Positions 26,065 to 34,084 of a stretch of 64,000 bases of DNA are shown here, piece by piece. Source of the stretch: Pseudomonas leptonychotis (GTDB lineage Bacteria > Pseudomonadota > Gammaproteobacteria > Pseudomonadales > Pseudomonadaceae); assembly GCF_004920405.1 (NCBI RefSeq), contig NZ_RFLV01000001.1, positions 186,001 to 250,000 of the forward strand, given 5' to 3'. Both the position numbers and the translations under genes were made by a program. Below the pieces are notes generated by a model. The model was given only the letters and a program-made list of their open reading frames with translations. It was not told where the DNA came from and searched no databases. The number at the start of each line of letters is the position of its first letter. Positions within the stretch are counted from its first letter, which is position 1.

Positions 26065-26535
26065 CTAGCCGCGACCGATGGGCGCAAACAACGCCTGCGT
26101 CAGGTGCGCCAGCACGGCGGCATCCAGCTGCACTTCCAACCCGCGCCGTCCAGCACTGACATAGATGTTGGGAAACTGCTGCGCGGAGTCATCGATAAAG
26201 GTGCGCAACCGCTTTTTCTGACCTAGCGGGCTGATACCTCCGAGCAGATAGCCTGTGGCTCGTTGCGCCGCATTGGGGTCGGCCATATCGGCTTTCTTCA
26301 CCCCGGCGGCGTGAGCCAAGGCTTTCAAATCGAGCGTACCGACGACCGGCACCACCGCGACCAGCAGCTCACCCTTCTCACTGGCAGCCAGCAGGGTCTT
26401 GAACACCTGAGCAGGCTCAAGATTGAGCTTTTCTGCGGCTTCCAAACCATAGGAAGCCGCCTTGGGGTCGTGGTGATAACTGTGCACCTGATGCACAGCC
26501 TTGGCCTTTTTCAGCAAATCGATGGCTGGGGTCAT
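26065..26535 (-). CDS. ybaK: Cys-tRNA(Pro)/Cys-tRNA(Cys) deacylase YbaK/EbsC
   Basis: A 156-residue editing-domain protein from the ATG at 26535. The conserved VFKTLLA, VVPVVGTLDLKALAHAAGVKKADMADPNAAQRATGYLLGGISPLGQKKRLRTFID blocks identify the family, including the catalytic-type lysine in VFKTL. It removes cysteine mischarged on tRNA(Pro). It sits between glpR and glpK, and a GlpR operator match overlaps its start, so it may be co-regulated with glycerol genes by position rather than function. Confidence 0.92.
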   Translation of the reverse strand: MTPAIDLLKKAKAVHQVHSYHHDPKAASYGLEAAEKLNLEPAQVFKTLLAASEKGELLVAVVPVVGTLDLKALAHAAGVKKADMADPNAAQRATGYLLGGISPLGQKKRLRTFIDDSAQQFPNIYVSAGRRGLEVQLDAAVLAHLTQALFAPIGRG

Positions 26536-26552
26536 GTTCGAATGTGAAAACA
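26533..26552. promoter_or_regulatory. GlpR operator match between ybaK and glpR
   Basis: CATGTTCGAATGTGAAAACA matches 17 of 20 positions of the E. coli GlpR consensus as I recall it. It overlaps the ybaK start and lies 80 bases before glpR, placed to control ybaK-glpK, glpR or both. Confidence 0.6.
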
Positions 26553-26631
26553 ATCTGACAAAGTTGGCGTACCTTAGCCCAAAATGGCCGCGACGGCAGC
26601 CTATAATGGCGCGCACTTCCGAGGAGCTTTC

Positions 26632-27390
26632 ATGACCCTGCCGCCCCGCCAACACGACATTCTCGAACTCGCCCGCGAACGCGGCTACGTCAGTATCGAC
26701 GAGTTGGCCCAGGCGTTTTCCGTGACCCCGCAAACCATACGCCGCGACATAAATCAGCTCGCTGAGCAGGGGCTGCTGCGGCGCACCCATGGCGGTGCAG
26801 CGAGTGAAAGCTCAAGCATCCAGAATACCGCCTACAGCATGCGCGCCGGCTTGATGCGCGATGAAAAGCAGCGCATCGCCACCGCTATCGCCGCACAGAT
26901 CCCCGACCACGCGTCGCTGTTTATCAATATCGGCACCACCACCGAAGCCATTGCCCGTGAGTTACTGGGGCACAAGGGCCTGAAGATCATCACCAACAAC
27001 CTGCACGTGGCCGCCCAGCTCAGCGCCAAGGCTGACTTCGAAGTGCTGCTGGCCGGCGGCACAGTGCGCAGCGACGGCGGCGTGGTGGGCCAGGCGGCAG
27101 TAGACTTTATCCAGCAGTTCAAAGTTGATTTCGCCCTGGTCGGCATCAGCGGTATCGATGAAGACGGCAGCCTGCTCGACTTCGATTACCAGGAAGTGCG
27201 CGTTTCCCAGGCCATCATCAGCAATGCACGCCAGGTGTTCCTGGCCGTCGACTCCAGCAAATTCGGCCGCAACGCCGTGGTGCGCCTGGGCTCGGTCGCG
27301 TTGGTTGACCGGCTGTTCACCGACGCGGCCCCCTCGGCTGCAGTCAACCGCTTGTTGGCAGAACACAAGGTTCAGCTCGACCTGGTGTAA
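26632..27390 (+). CDS. glpR: Glycerol-3-phosphate regulon repressor (DeoR family)
   Basis: A 252-residue repressor from the ATG at 26632 (GAGGAG upstream). The DeoR helix-turn-helix ([38 protein letters not shown]) occupies residues ~18-56, and the C-terminal sugar-phosphate-binding domain carries [17 protein letters not shown] and [11 protein letters not shown]. Glycerol 3-phosphate is the expected inducer. glpD follows on the same strand and has a GlpR operator in its promoter. Confidence 0.94.
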   Translation: MTLPPRQHDILELARERGYVSIDELAQAFSVTPQTIRRDINQLAEQGLLRRTHGGAASESSSIQNTAYSMRAGLMRDEKQRIATAIAAQIPDHASLFINIGTTTEAIARELLGHKGLKIITNNLHVAAQLSAKADFEVLLAGGTVRSDGGVVGQAAVDFIQQFKVDFALVGISGIDEDGSLLDFDYQEVRVSQAIISNARQVFLAVDSSKFGRNAVVRLGSVALVDRLFTDAAPSAAVNRLLAEHKVQLDLV

Positions 27391-27397
27391 GCCACCC

Positions 27398-27486
27398 TCG
27401 AACCTGCCTTGTATCTGCTGCGTGTCGGCGATACTGGGTTAGAAATGGCCTATCTCGTTCTAGCTCGCAAGATTCGAGGCAGGTTC
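27398..27486 (+). repeat. MITE-like repeat, short copy A
   Basis: An internally deleted relative of the elements at 29241-29434 and 33789-33998. It keeps the CTGCTGCG-GTCGG left block and the CTAGCTCGCAAG right block and ends in its own inverted repeat (GAACCTGCC / GGCAGGTTC). It lies between glpR and glpD. Confidence 0.7.
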
Positions 27487-27561
27487 TTCCCTCTTAACCG
27501 GACGACCACTGGGCGCGAAAGCGCATTTCGGGGTGGCGAAGCCATGCGTATTCGACTAGCA

Positions 27562-27581
27562 TATTTTCGAAAGTGAACATT
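27562..27581. promoter_or_regulatory. GlpR operator upstream of glpD
   Basis: TATTTTCGAAAGTGAACATT fits all 20 positions of the E. coli GlpR consensus as I recall it, 30 bases before the chosen glpD ATG. It argues against the in-frame GTG at 27573, which lies inside the operator. Confidence 0.8.
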
Positions 27582-27611
27582 CAAAGTTCAATACTGACTT
27601 TCGGTGCCGCC

Positions 27612-29153
27612 ATGTCTACTCGCCCTACCCGCAACATTCCACTTGCTGAAGTTTATGACCTTGCCGTGATAGGCGGCGGCATCAATGGTGTAGGGATTGC
27701 TGCCGACGCGTCCGGGCGAGGTTTATCCGTGTTCCTTTGTGAAAAGGACGACCTGGCGCAACACACCTCTTCGGCCAGCAGCAAGCTGATCCACGGCGGT
27801 CTGCGCTACCTGGAGCACTACGAATTCCGCCTGGTACGCGAGGCACTGGCCGAGCGTGAAGTGCTGCTTACCAAAGCCCCGCATATCGTCAAACCCATGC
27901 GTTTTGTCCTGCCACACCGCCCACACCTGCGGCCGGCCTGGATGATCCGTGCGGGTCTCTTTCTTTACGACCATTTGGGCAAGCGCGAGAAACTAGCAGG
28001 CTCGCGCAGCCTGCGTTTCGGCGCCGGTAGCCCGCTAAAGGCCGAGATCAGCCGCGGTTTCGAATATTCCGACTGCTGGGTCGACGACGCACGCTTGGTG
28101 GTACTCAATGCCATGGCTGCCCGCGAACAAGGCGCGCATGTGCACAGCCGCACCCGCTGCGTCAGCGCGCGGCGCAGCAAGGGCTTGTGGCATATCCATC
28201 TGGAGCGCAGCGATGGCAGCCTGTTTTCGATTCGCGCCCGCGCCTTGGTGAATGCTGCCGGCCCCTGGGTGGCGCGCTTTATTCGTGAAGACCTGAAGCA
28301 AGAGTCGCCTTACGGCATCCGCCTGATTCAAGGCAGCCATATCGTCGTGCCGCGCCTGTTCGAGGGTGAGCAGGCCTATATCCTGCAAAACGAAGACCGC
28401 CGCATTGTTTTTGCCATCCCCTACCAGGAGCGCTTCACCCTGATCGGCACCACAGACCGCGAATACCAGGGCGACCCAGCCAAAGTGGCGATCAGCGAAG
28501 AAGAAACCGACTACTTGTTGAATGTGGTTAATGCCCACTTTAAACAGCAATTAAGCCGCAGCGACATCCTCCACACCTACGCTGGGGTGCGCCCGCTGTG
28601 CGACGACGAATCGGACGACCCATCAGCCGTCACCCGTGATTACACCTTGTCGCTGTCCGGCCATCCGGGCGAGGCACCACTGCTCTCGGTGTTTGGCGGC
28701 AAACTCACCACTTACCGCAAGCTCGCCGAATCAGCATTGGCGCAACTGGCCCCTTTCTTCACGAAGATGGGCCCCACTTGGACGGCAACAAGCCTGTTGC
28801 CCGGCGCAGAACAACTGGAGAGCCAGAGCGCTTTGGTTGAAGCACTGTGCGCACGCTTTAGCTGGCTGCCCACCTCACTCGCGCGGCGCTGGGCCAGCAG
28901 CTATGGCAGCCGCAGCTGGGTGATGCTCAAGGGTGTGAGCAACCTCAGCGATCTGGGCGAACACCTGGGCGGCGGCCTGTACACCCGCGAAGTCGACTAC
29001 CTGTGCCAGGAAGAATGGGCCATGCAGGCGGACGACATACTCTGGCGACGCAGCAAGCTCGGGCTGTTCACTACCGCAGCGCAGCAAGCCAAACTCGACA
29101 GCTACCTGCGCATCGAATCGCCGCGCAGCCCTGAAGATGCTCACGCAGCGTAA
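27612..29153 (+). CDS. glpD: Aerobic glycerol-3-phosphate dehydrogenase
   Basis: A 513-residue membrane-associated FAD enzyme oxidising glycerol 3-phosphate to dihydroxyacetone phosphate and feeding quinones. FAD-binding YDLAVIGGGINGVGIAADASGRGLSVFLCEKDDLA, then TSSASSKLIHGGLRYLEHYEFRLVREALAERE and ARALVNAAGPWVARF are diagnostic. ATG 27612 was chosen over the GTG at 27573 because the latter is inside the operator, though the ribosome site is weak. Confidence 0.97.
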   Translation: MSTRPTRNIPLAEVYDLAVIGGGINGVGIAADASGRGLSVFLCEKDDLAQHTSSASSKLIHGGLRYLEHYEFRLVREALAEREVLLTKAPHIVKPMRFVLPHRPHLRPAWMIRAGLFLYDHLGKREKLAGSRSLRFGAGSPLKAEISRGFEYSDCWVDDARLVVLNAMAAREQGAHVHSRTRCVSARRSKGLWHIHLERSDGSLFSIRARALVNAAGPWVARFIREDLKQESPYGIRLIQGSHIVVPRLFEGEQAYILQNEDRRIVFAIPYQERFTLIGTTDREYQGDPAKVAISEEETDYLLNVVNAHFKQQLSRSDILHTYAGVRPLCDDESDDPSAVTRDYTLSLSGHPGEAPLLSVFGGKLTTYRKLAESALAQLAPFFTKMGPTWTATSLLPGAEQLESQSALVEALCARFSWLPTSLARRWASSYGSRSWVMLKGVSNLSDLGEHLGGGLYTREVDYLCQEEWAMQADDILWRRSKLGLFTTAAQQAKLDSYLRIESPRSPEDAHAA

Positions 29154-29194
29154 ATAGCGCTGTAACAATCCGGCCGCCATGGATGGCCGGCCAT

Positions 29195-29219
29195 AAAAAA
29201 GGGCGACCTGAGTCGCCCA
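29195..29219 (-). terminator. Terminator of the phrS/ccoM transcript
   Basis: GGGCGAC-4-GTCGCCC hairpin followed on the minus strand by TTTTTT. On the plus strand (after glpD) only AAATT follows, so it works mainly for the minus-strand transcript. Confidence 0.8.
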
Positions 29220-29240
29220 AATTGCCTTGCGTGCCCCTTC

Positions 29241-29434
29241 GAACCGATTCAAAGCCTGCTGCGCGTCGGCCCTGCTGCGTTAGAAACCGCTCGGCAAGCC
29301 GCTTGCGGCTAACGCGCTTCAGCGTGACCCGAAGGGCGAGGGAAACGAGTAATGCTCATTTACAACTCGTAAACTCCGCTTCCTCGCCGATTTCTGCCTT
29401 GCAGGACTCTAGCTCGCGAGCCTTGAATCGGTCC
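29241..29434 (+). repeat. MITE-like repeat, copy B
   Basis: A 194-base element with terminal inverted repeats (ACCGATTCAA / TTGAATCGGT), no coding capacity, and long identity with copy C, e.g. CTGCTGCGCGTCGGCCCTGC, CTAACGCGCTTCAGCG and GAGTAATGCTCAT. A TTTAC-AACTC-GTAAA hairpin lies inside. It sits in the 3' untranslated part of the ccoM/phrS transcript. Confidence 0.85.
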
Positions 29435-29446
29435 TTCCCAGCAGAA

Positions 29447-29563
29447 TCAGCCTTGCTTACGCTTATGCGAATCCTGCCAGATGAAATAACCAACACCGAC
29501 GAAGAAGGCAACCATCAAACCGACGGTGCCGATACCGGCGAGAACTACGACATCGATAAACAT
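29447..29563 (-). CDS. ccoM: CcoM-like small subunit of cbb3 cytochrome oxidase
   Basis: A 38-residue protein: MFIDVVVLAGIGTVGLMVAF, then FVGVGYFIWQDSHKRKQG. One membrane helix (about residues 5-29) and a short basic tail. It closely resembles CcoM, the single-helix subunit found with the Pseudomonas stutzeri cbb3 oxidase, as I recall it. AGGAGG stands five bases before the ATG, and a perfect ANR box lies 66 bases upstream, fitting a role at low oxygen. It is also the frame carried by the PhrS RNA. No other cbb3 subunit gene is in the window. Confidence 0.8.
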   Translation of the reverse strand: MFIDVVVLAGIGTVGLMVAFFVGVGYFIWQDSHKRKQG

Positions 29564-29628
29564 GCTTGCCTCCTGCATGAAGCCTGTGTGGGTATGGCTT
29601 CACGGTAACAGGGGCCGCGCAGGGGCTA

Positions 29629-29642
29629 TTGATCCAGATCAA
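29629..29642. promoter_or_regulatory. ANR/FNR box
   Basis: TTGATCCAGATCAA, a perfect TTGAT-N4-ATCAA palindrome. Taking it as a class II site (-41.5) puts the -10 near TACCGT and the start near 29594 on the minus strand. Confidence 0.85.
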
Positions 29643-29700
29643 AACTGCGCTGTTCTATGCCGCATCAATAGATCCACGCATAGAAAAGAGCCTGACACTG

Positions 29701-29862
29701 TCAGGACTTTTTCGGTTTGCCCTTGGGTTTTTTCTTGCCTTTGGGTAGCGGCAAAGCCTGTTCGAAGGCATCGCGCATTTCATTGAGTTTTTTATCGCGC
29801 AGGTCATGGATGCGCTTGTCGCGCTCGGCGGCGAAATCAATCAGCTTGTCGTCTTGGCTCAT
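29701..29862 (-). CDS. Small basic conserved protein, unknown function
   Basis: A 53-residue frame starting MSQDDKLIDFAAERDKRIHD, with a charged, probably coiled-coil N-terminal two thirds and a lysine/proline-rich tail (KGKKKPKGKPKKS). Its ATG overlaps the alkB stop as ATGA, evidence for translation by coupling. I do not recognise a family; the tail suggests nucleic-acid or acidic-surface binding. Confidence 0.65.
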   Translation of the reverse strand: MSQDDKLIDFAAERDKRIHDLRDKKLNEMRDAFEQALPLPKGKKKPKGKPKKS

Positions 29863-30461
29863 GGGCTTGGCTTAATCAAACGAAAGGTCAGGTTCAGGCG
29901 TGGCGCACAGGGGCTGCGCGTTTTCGCCACTTGGTGTTGCCAATGATGCTGGGTTGGCCCGCGCATGACCAGCAATGAACCATGCTGCAGCGGCAACGAG
30001 TGTTCGATACGGTTACCGCCCTTGCGCCGCAAGTCGAAACGCCGGGTGCCGCCCAGATTGAGTGAGGCGATCAGCGGGTTAGCACCCAGCTCAGCCTCAT
30101 CGTCACTGTGCCAGCCCATGGAATCCTGACCATCCCGGTAACAGTTGAGCAACACGCCATTCAGTGGCTGCCCCACCGCCTGCTCCACCTGCGCGCGAAT
30201 CTGCGCCAGAAGCGGCGTCCAAGACAACGGTTGATGGGTTAACCCTGAGTAGCGATAACTGGCCTCGGCATCGCCATACCAGGCCACTAGGCGCGGCACC
30301 GGCAGTTGCCGCCCGTAAATGTGCACTTGCGGCTGCTGCCAGGGCGTGTGTGCGCTCAATTCGGCCAGCCACTGATCAGCCGTTGCCGGGGCTAGCCATT
30401 GCGCATGCAATTCAAGCTCGGCGTTGGGCAGCGGCAACGAAGCGTCGTTAAACAGCTCCAT
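29859..30461 (-). CDS. alkB: AlkB-like 2-oxoglutarate/Fe(II) dioxygenase (DNA/RNA demethylase)
   Basis: A 200-residue protein from the ATG at 30461 (MELFNDASLPLPNAELELH). Iron ligands His118 and Asp120 in GWHSDDE and His176 in TQHHWQH, with the oxoglutarate-binding arginine in the C-terminal RLNLTFR motif; FDLRRKG is the family strand. AlkB-type enzymes remove alkyl groups from bases by oxidation. It corresponds by order to PA3306 and is probably co-transcribed with its upstream 99-residue neighbour. Confidence 0.93.
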   Translation of the reverse strand: MELFNDASLPLPNAELELHAQWLAPATADQWLAELSAHTPWQQPQVHIYGRQLPVPRLVAWYGDAEASYRYSGLTHQPLSWTPLLAQIRAQVEQAVGQPLNGVLLNCYRDGQDSMGWHSDDEAELGANPLIASLNLGGTRRFDLRRKGGNRIEHSLPLQHGSLLVMRGPTQHHWQHQVAKTRSPCAPRLNLTFRLIKPSP

Positions 30462-30472
30462 GGATAAAATTC

Positions 30473-30772
30473 TCAAACTTCCACATCCACCCAAAGCCCC
30501 TGACGCGGTAGTTCATTGATCACGGCTTCGTCTGCCTCGGCCACTTCGCCTTCAGCTAGCTCCTCAGGGCTGTATCCGTGACGACGCTGACGCCGGCGCT
30601 GCTCCTCGCGCAGCATCACCTCGGCTTCCTGCGGGTGCCGCTTATCCAGGCTGACGCCACTTTCCTTGGAGCTTTCAGCGGTGGCCGTAACCGGAGGAAT
30701 TTCTGGGCGCGGCTTTACCACGTCCTGCTGAACGGTCACGGGCGCCAGACTATGAGGAATTGGCGGCAGCAT
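30473..30772 (-). CDS. Conserved hypothetical protein (PA3307-like position)
   Basis: A 99-residue soluble protein with a proline-rich N-terminus and a charged helical stretch (HPQEAEVMLREEQRRRQRRHGYSPEELAEGEVAEADEAVINELPRQGLWVDVEV). No signal peptide or known motif. It stands between rapA (divergent) and alkB (11 bases downstream), as PA3307 does. The small size and acidic C-terminus give no clear function. Confidence 0.75.
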   Translation of the reverse strand: MLPPIPHSLAPVTVQQDVVKPRPEIPPVTATAESSKESGVSLDKRHPQEAEVMLREEQRRRQRRHGYSPEELAEGEVAEADEAVINELPRQGLWVDVEV

Positions 30773-30946
30773 GTATTAAACCCTCCTTTGGTCAGGCTGT
30801 CGGCCAGCCAAGCCACGACTTGAACGAGGTATCGCTACACTTTTGATCCACCTAAATACACAAAGTGCCCGATACGCTGCAATGCGTCTTGGGCCTTAGT
30901 GCAGGGTTCCGTTAACATAGTCGGCTTTTTCACGCGGGAGACAAGC

Positions 30947-33790
30947 ATGGCGCAGTATGAACCGGGGCAACGCTGGATCAGTGACAGCGAAGCGGAGCTG
31001 GGGCTGGGAACCGTCCTGATGCAGGATGGCCGCATGCTCACCGTGCTCTACCCGGCCACCGGCGAAACCCGCCAGTACGCCCTGCGCAGTGCACCGCTGA
31101 CTCGCGTACGTTTCTCTCCGGGCGATGAAATCACCCATTTCGAAGGCTGGAAGCTAACCGTACAGGAAGTCGACGACGTTGATGGCCTGCTGGTTTACCA
31201 CGGTCTCAATGCCCAGCATGAGAGCGTCACCCTGCCGGAAACTCAGCTGTCGAACTTTATCCAGTTCCGTCTGGCCAGCGACCGCCTGTTCGCCGGGCAG
31301 ATCGACCCGCTGCCCTGGTTCGCCCTGCGTTATCACACCCTCGACTACACCAGCCGCCAGTTGCAATCCACACTCTGGGGCTTGGGCGGCGTACGCGCAC
31401 AACCCATCGCCCACCAATTGCACATCGCCCGCGAAGTGGCTGACCGCATAGCCCCACGCGTGCTGCTCGCTGACGAGGTGGGCCTGGGTAAAACCATCGA
31501 AGCGGGCTTGGTGATCCATCGCCAGCTACTGTCCGGCCGTGCCAATCGCGTGCTGATCCTAGTACCCGAGAACCTCCAGCATCAGTGGCTGGTAGAGATG
31601 CGCCGGCGCTTTAACCTGGACGTTGCGCTGTTCGACGCAGAACGCTTTATCGAGAGCGACGCCAGTAACCCGTTCGAAGACTGCCAGCTGGCGCTGGTCG
31701 CCTTGGAATGGCTGTGCGAAGACGAAAAAGCCCAAGATGCCCTATTTGCCGCCGGCTGGGATCTAATGGTGGTCGACGAAGCCCACCACCTGGTCTGGCA
31801 CCCGGAACATGCCAGCCGCGAGTACGCGCTGGTTGAACAGCTGGCCGAAGTGATTCCCGGCGTACTGCTGCTCACCGCCACCCCGGAGCAACTTGGCCAG
31901 GACAGTCACTTCGCCCGACTTCGCCTACTCGACCCCAATCGTTTCCACGATCTTGCCGCCTTCCGCGCCGAGAGCGCCAACTACAAACCCATTGCCGAAG
32001 CGGTGCAGGAACTGCTCGACCAGGGCCGCCTGTCGCCTGCTGCGCACCAGACCATCCATGATTTCCTCGGCGCGGGCGGTGAAGCCTTGCTCGCAGCAGT
32101 CAGCGACGGCGACATCGAAGCCTCGGCGCGTTTGGTGCGCGAGCTGCTCGACCGCCACGGCACTGGGCGCCTGCTGTTCCGTAACACCCGCGCCGCCGTG
32201 CAGGGGTTCCCGGACCGTGAGCTGCACCCCTACCCGCTGGCCAGCCCCGACGAATACATGGAGCTGCCCATCGGTGAGCATGCCGACCTGTATCCGGAAG
32301 TCAGCTACCAAGCGCAAAGTGATGCTGATGAAGACCAGCGCTGGTGGAAATTCGACCCACGCGTCGAATGGCTGATCGACACCCTGAAGATGCTGAAAAA
32401 ATTCAAGGTACTGGTGATCTGCGCCCACGCTGAGACCGCCATGGACCTGGAAGACGCCCTGCGCGTGCGCAAAGGCATTCCGGCCACGGTGTTCCACGAA
32501 GGCATGAGCATCCTTGAGCGTGACCGCGCCGCCGCCTATTTCGCCGATGAAGAATTCGGCGCCCAGGTGCTGATCTGCTCGGAAATCGGCTCCGAGGGTC
32601 GCAACTTCCAGTTCGCCCACCACCTGGTACTGTTCGACCTGCCGGCCCACCCGGACCTGCTCGAACAGCGTATCGGCCGTCTCGACCGGATCGGCCAGAA
32701 ACACCGTATTCAGCTGCACGTGCCGTATCTGGAAAACAGCCCGCAAGAGCGCCTGTTCCAGTGGTATCACCAGGCATTGAACTCCTTCTTGGCCACCTGC
32801 CCGACCGGCAACGCCCTGCAACAGCAGTTCGGTACTCGCCTGCTGCCGCTGCTGGAAAGCGGCGACGATGGCGAGTGGCAAACGCTGGTCGACGAAGCCA
32901 AGGCCGAGCGCGTACGCCTGGAAGGTGAGTTGCATGCCGGTCGCGACCGCCTGCTGGAACTCAACTCCGGCGGCGCCGGTGAAGGTGAGGCACTGGTCGA
33001 GGCGATTCTCGAGCAAGATGACCAGTTCGCCCTGCCGATTTATATGGAGCAACTGTTCGACGCCTTCGGCATCGACAGCGAAGACCACTCCGACAACGCG
33101 CTGATTTTGCGTCCCAGCGAGAAAATGCTGGATGCCAGCTTCCCGCTCGGCGACGACGAAGGCGTGACCATCACCTACGACCGCGACATGGCCCTGGTGC
33201 GCGAAGACATGCAGTTCCTCACCTGGGAACACCCCATGGTGCAAGGCGGCATGGACCTGGTGCGCTCCGGCTCCATGGGCAACACCGGCGTCGCGCTGAT
33301 CAAAAACAAGGCACTGAAACCCGGCACCGTGCTGCTGGAAATGCTCTACGTCAGTGAAGTGGTGGCCCCACGCGCGTTGCAACTGGGCCGCTACCTGCCG
33401 CCAATCGCCCTGCGTTGCCTGCTCGATGCCAACGGCAACGACCTGGCCGCCAAAGTCTCGTTCGAGAAGCTCAATGAACAGCTGGAAACCGTGCCACGCG
33501 CCAGCGCCAACAAGTTCGTCCAGGCTCAGCGTGACAGCCTCAACCCGTTGATCAATGCCGGTGAAGGCAAAGTCGCCGAGCGCCACAACGCCCGCGTCGA
33601 TGAAGCCAAACGCCGTCTGGCCGCAGAAACCGATGAAGAACTGGCGCGCCTGATCGCCCTGCAAGCGGTCAACCCAAGCGTGCGCGACAGCGAGCTCAAT
33701 GCTCTGCGCCAGCAGCGCGAGCAAGGCCTGACCATGCTCGACAAGGCGGCGTTGCGCCTGGAGGCTATTCGCGTACTGGTTGCTGGCTAA
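30947..33790 (+). CDS. rapA: RNA polymerase recycling ATPase RapA (HepA)
   Basis: A 947-residue Swi2/Snf2 ATPase binding core RNA polymerase and promoting its recycling. ATG 30947 follows GGGAG. RapA N-terminal tudor-like part ([33 protein letters not shown]), helicase motif [19 protein letters not shown], motif II VVDEAHH, motif [15 protein letters not shown], and the C-terminal helicase lobe with [43 protein letters not shown]. The length is close to the usual ~950-970. Confidence 0.97.
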   Translation: MAQYEPGQRWISDSEAELGLGTVLMQDGRMLTVLYPATGETRQYALRSAPLTRVRFSPGDEITHFEGWKLTVQEVDDVDGLLVYHGLNAQHESVTLPETQLSNFIQFRLASDRLFAGQIDPLPWFALRYHTLDYTSRQLQSTLWGLGGVRAQPIAHQLHIAREVADRIAPRVLLADEVGLGKTIEAGLVIHRQLLSGRANRVLILVPENLQHQWLVEMRRRFNLDVALFDAERFIESDASNPFEDCQLALVALEWLCEDEKAQDALFAAGWDLMVVDEAHHLVWHPEHASREYALVEQLAEVIPGVLLLTATPEQLGQDSHFARLRLLDPNRFHDLAAFRAESANYKPIAEAVQELLDQGRLSPAAHQTIHDFLGAGGEALLAAVSDGDIEASARLVRELLDRHGTGRLLFRNTRAAVQGFPDRELHPYPLASPDEYMELPIGEHADLYPEVSYQAQSDADEDQRWWKFDPRVEWLIDTLKMLKKFKVLVICAHAETAMDLEDALRVRKGIPATVFHEGMSILERDRAAAYFADEEFGAQVLICSEIGSEGRNFQFAHHLVLFDLPAHPDLLEQRIGRLDRIGQKHRIQLHVPYLENSPQERLFQWYHQALNSFLATCPTGNALQQQFGTRLLPLLESGDDGEWQTLVDEAKAERVRLEGELHAGRDRLLELNSGGAGEGEALVEAILEQDDQFALPIYMEQLFDAFGIDSEDHSDNALILRPSEKMLDASFPLGDDEGVTITYDRDMALVREDMQFLTWEHPMVQGGMDLVRSGSMGNTGVALIKNKALKPGTVLLEMLYVSEVVAPRALQLGRYLPPIALRCLLDANGNDLAAKVSFEKLNEQLETVPRASANKFVQAQRDSLNPLINAGEGKVAERHNARVDEAKRRLAAETDEELARLIALQAVNPSVRDSELNALRQQREQGLTMLDKAALRLEAIRVLVAG

Positions 33791-33998
33791 AAGGCTGCTG
33801 CGCGTCGGCCCTGCTGCGTTAAAAACAGGGTCGGCAAGCCACTTGTGGCTAACGCGCTTCAGCGCGGCCCGAAGGGCGAGTGGAACGAGTAATGCTCATG
33901 TACAACAGTACATCCGTTTCCTCGCCTGTTTTGACCAGCCGGAGGCTGTTACTGGCGTAGCGCCTTGCAGGGCTCTAGCTCGCAAGCCTTTGAACAGG
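33789..33998 (+). repeat. MITE-like repeat, copy C
   Basis: A 210-base relative of copy B starting at the rapA stop codon. Terminal inverted repeat AAAGGCT / AGCCTTT and an inner TGTAC-AACA-GTACA hairpin in which both arms differ from copy B yet still pair. It fills most of the 294-base gap between rapA and the cyclase gene; no gene is seen there. Confidence 0.85.
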
Positions 33999-34084
33999 CT
34001 CTGCCGCGTCTACCTGAGTAACTGCCAGCGGGCTGCTAGAGTCAGAAGCAATACTTCTGTCACTCCAGCTCACAGGAGCTTTCT

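Larger units (their letters stand above)
29195..29594 (-). ncRNA. phrS: Probable PhrS-type transcript (ANR-controlled sRNA that also encodes the CcoM-like peptide)
   Basis: In P. aeruginosa the ANR-dependent small RNA PhrS (about 212 nt, containing a 37-codon frame) lies next to the alkB-like PA3306, the same neighbourhood as here. A perfect ANR box centred at 29635 predicts a start near 29594; the first terminator lies at 29195-29219. The ~400-nt transcript contains the 38-codon gene and a 194-base repeat; without the repeat it would be about 206 nt, close to PhrS. Boundaries are predicted, not observed, and retention of the pqsR-pairing segment was not verified. Confidence 0.55.

Noticed and set aside
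31925..33724. A 599-codon antisense frame over rapA
   Set aside because: Composition reflects the complement of a codon-biased gene; rapA itself has unmistakable family motifs.
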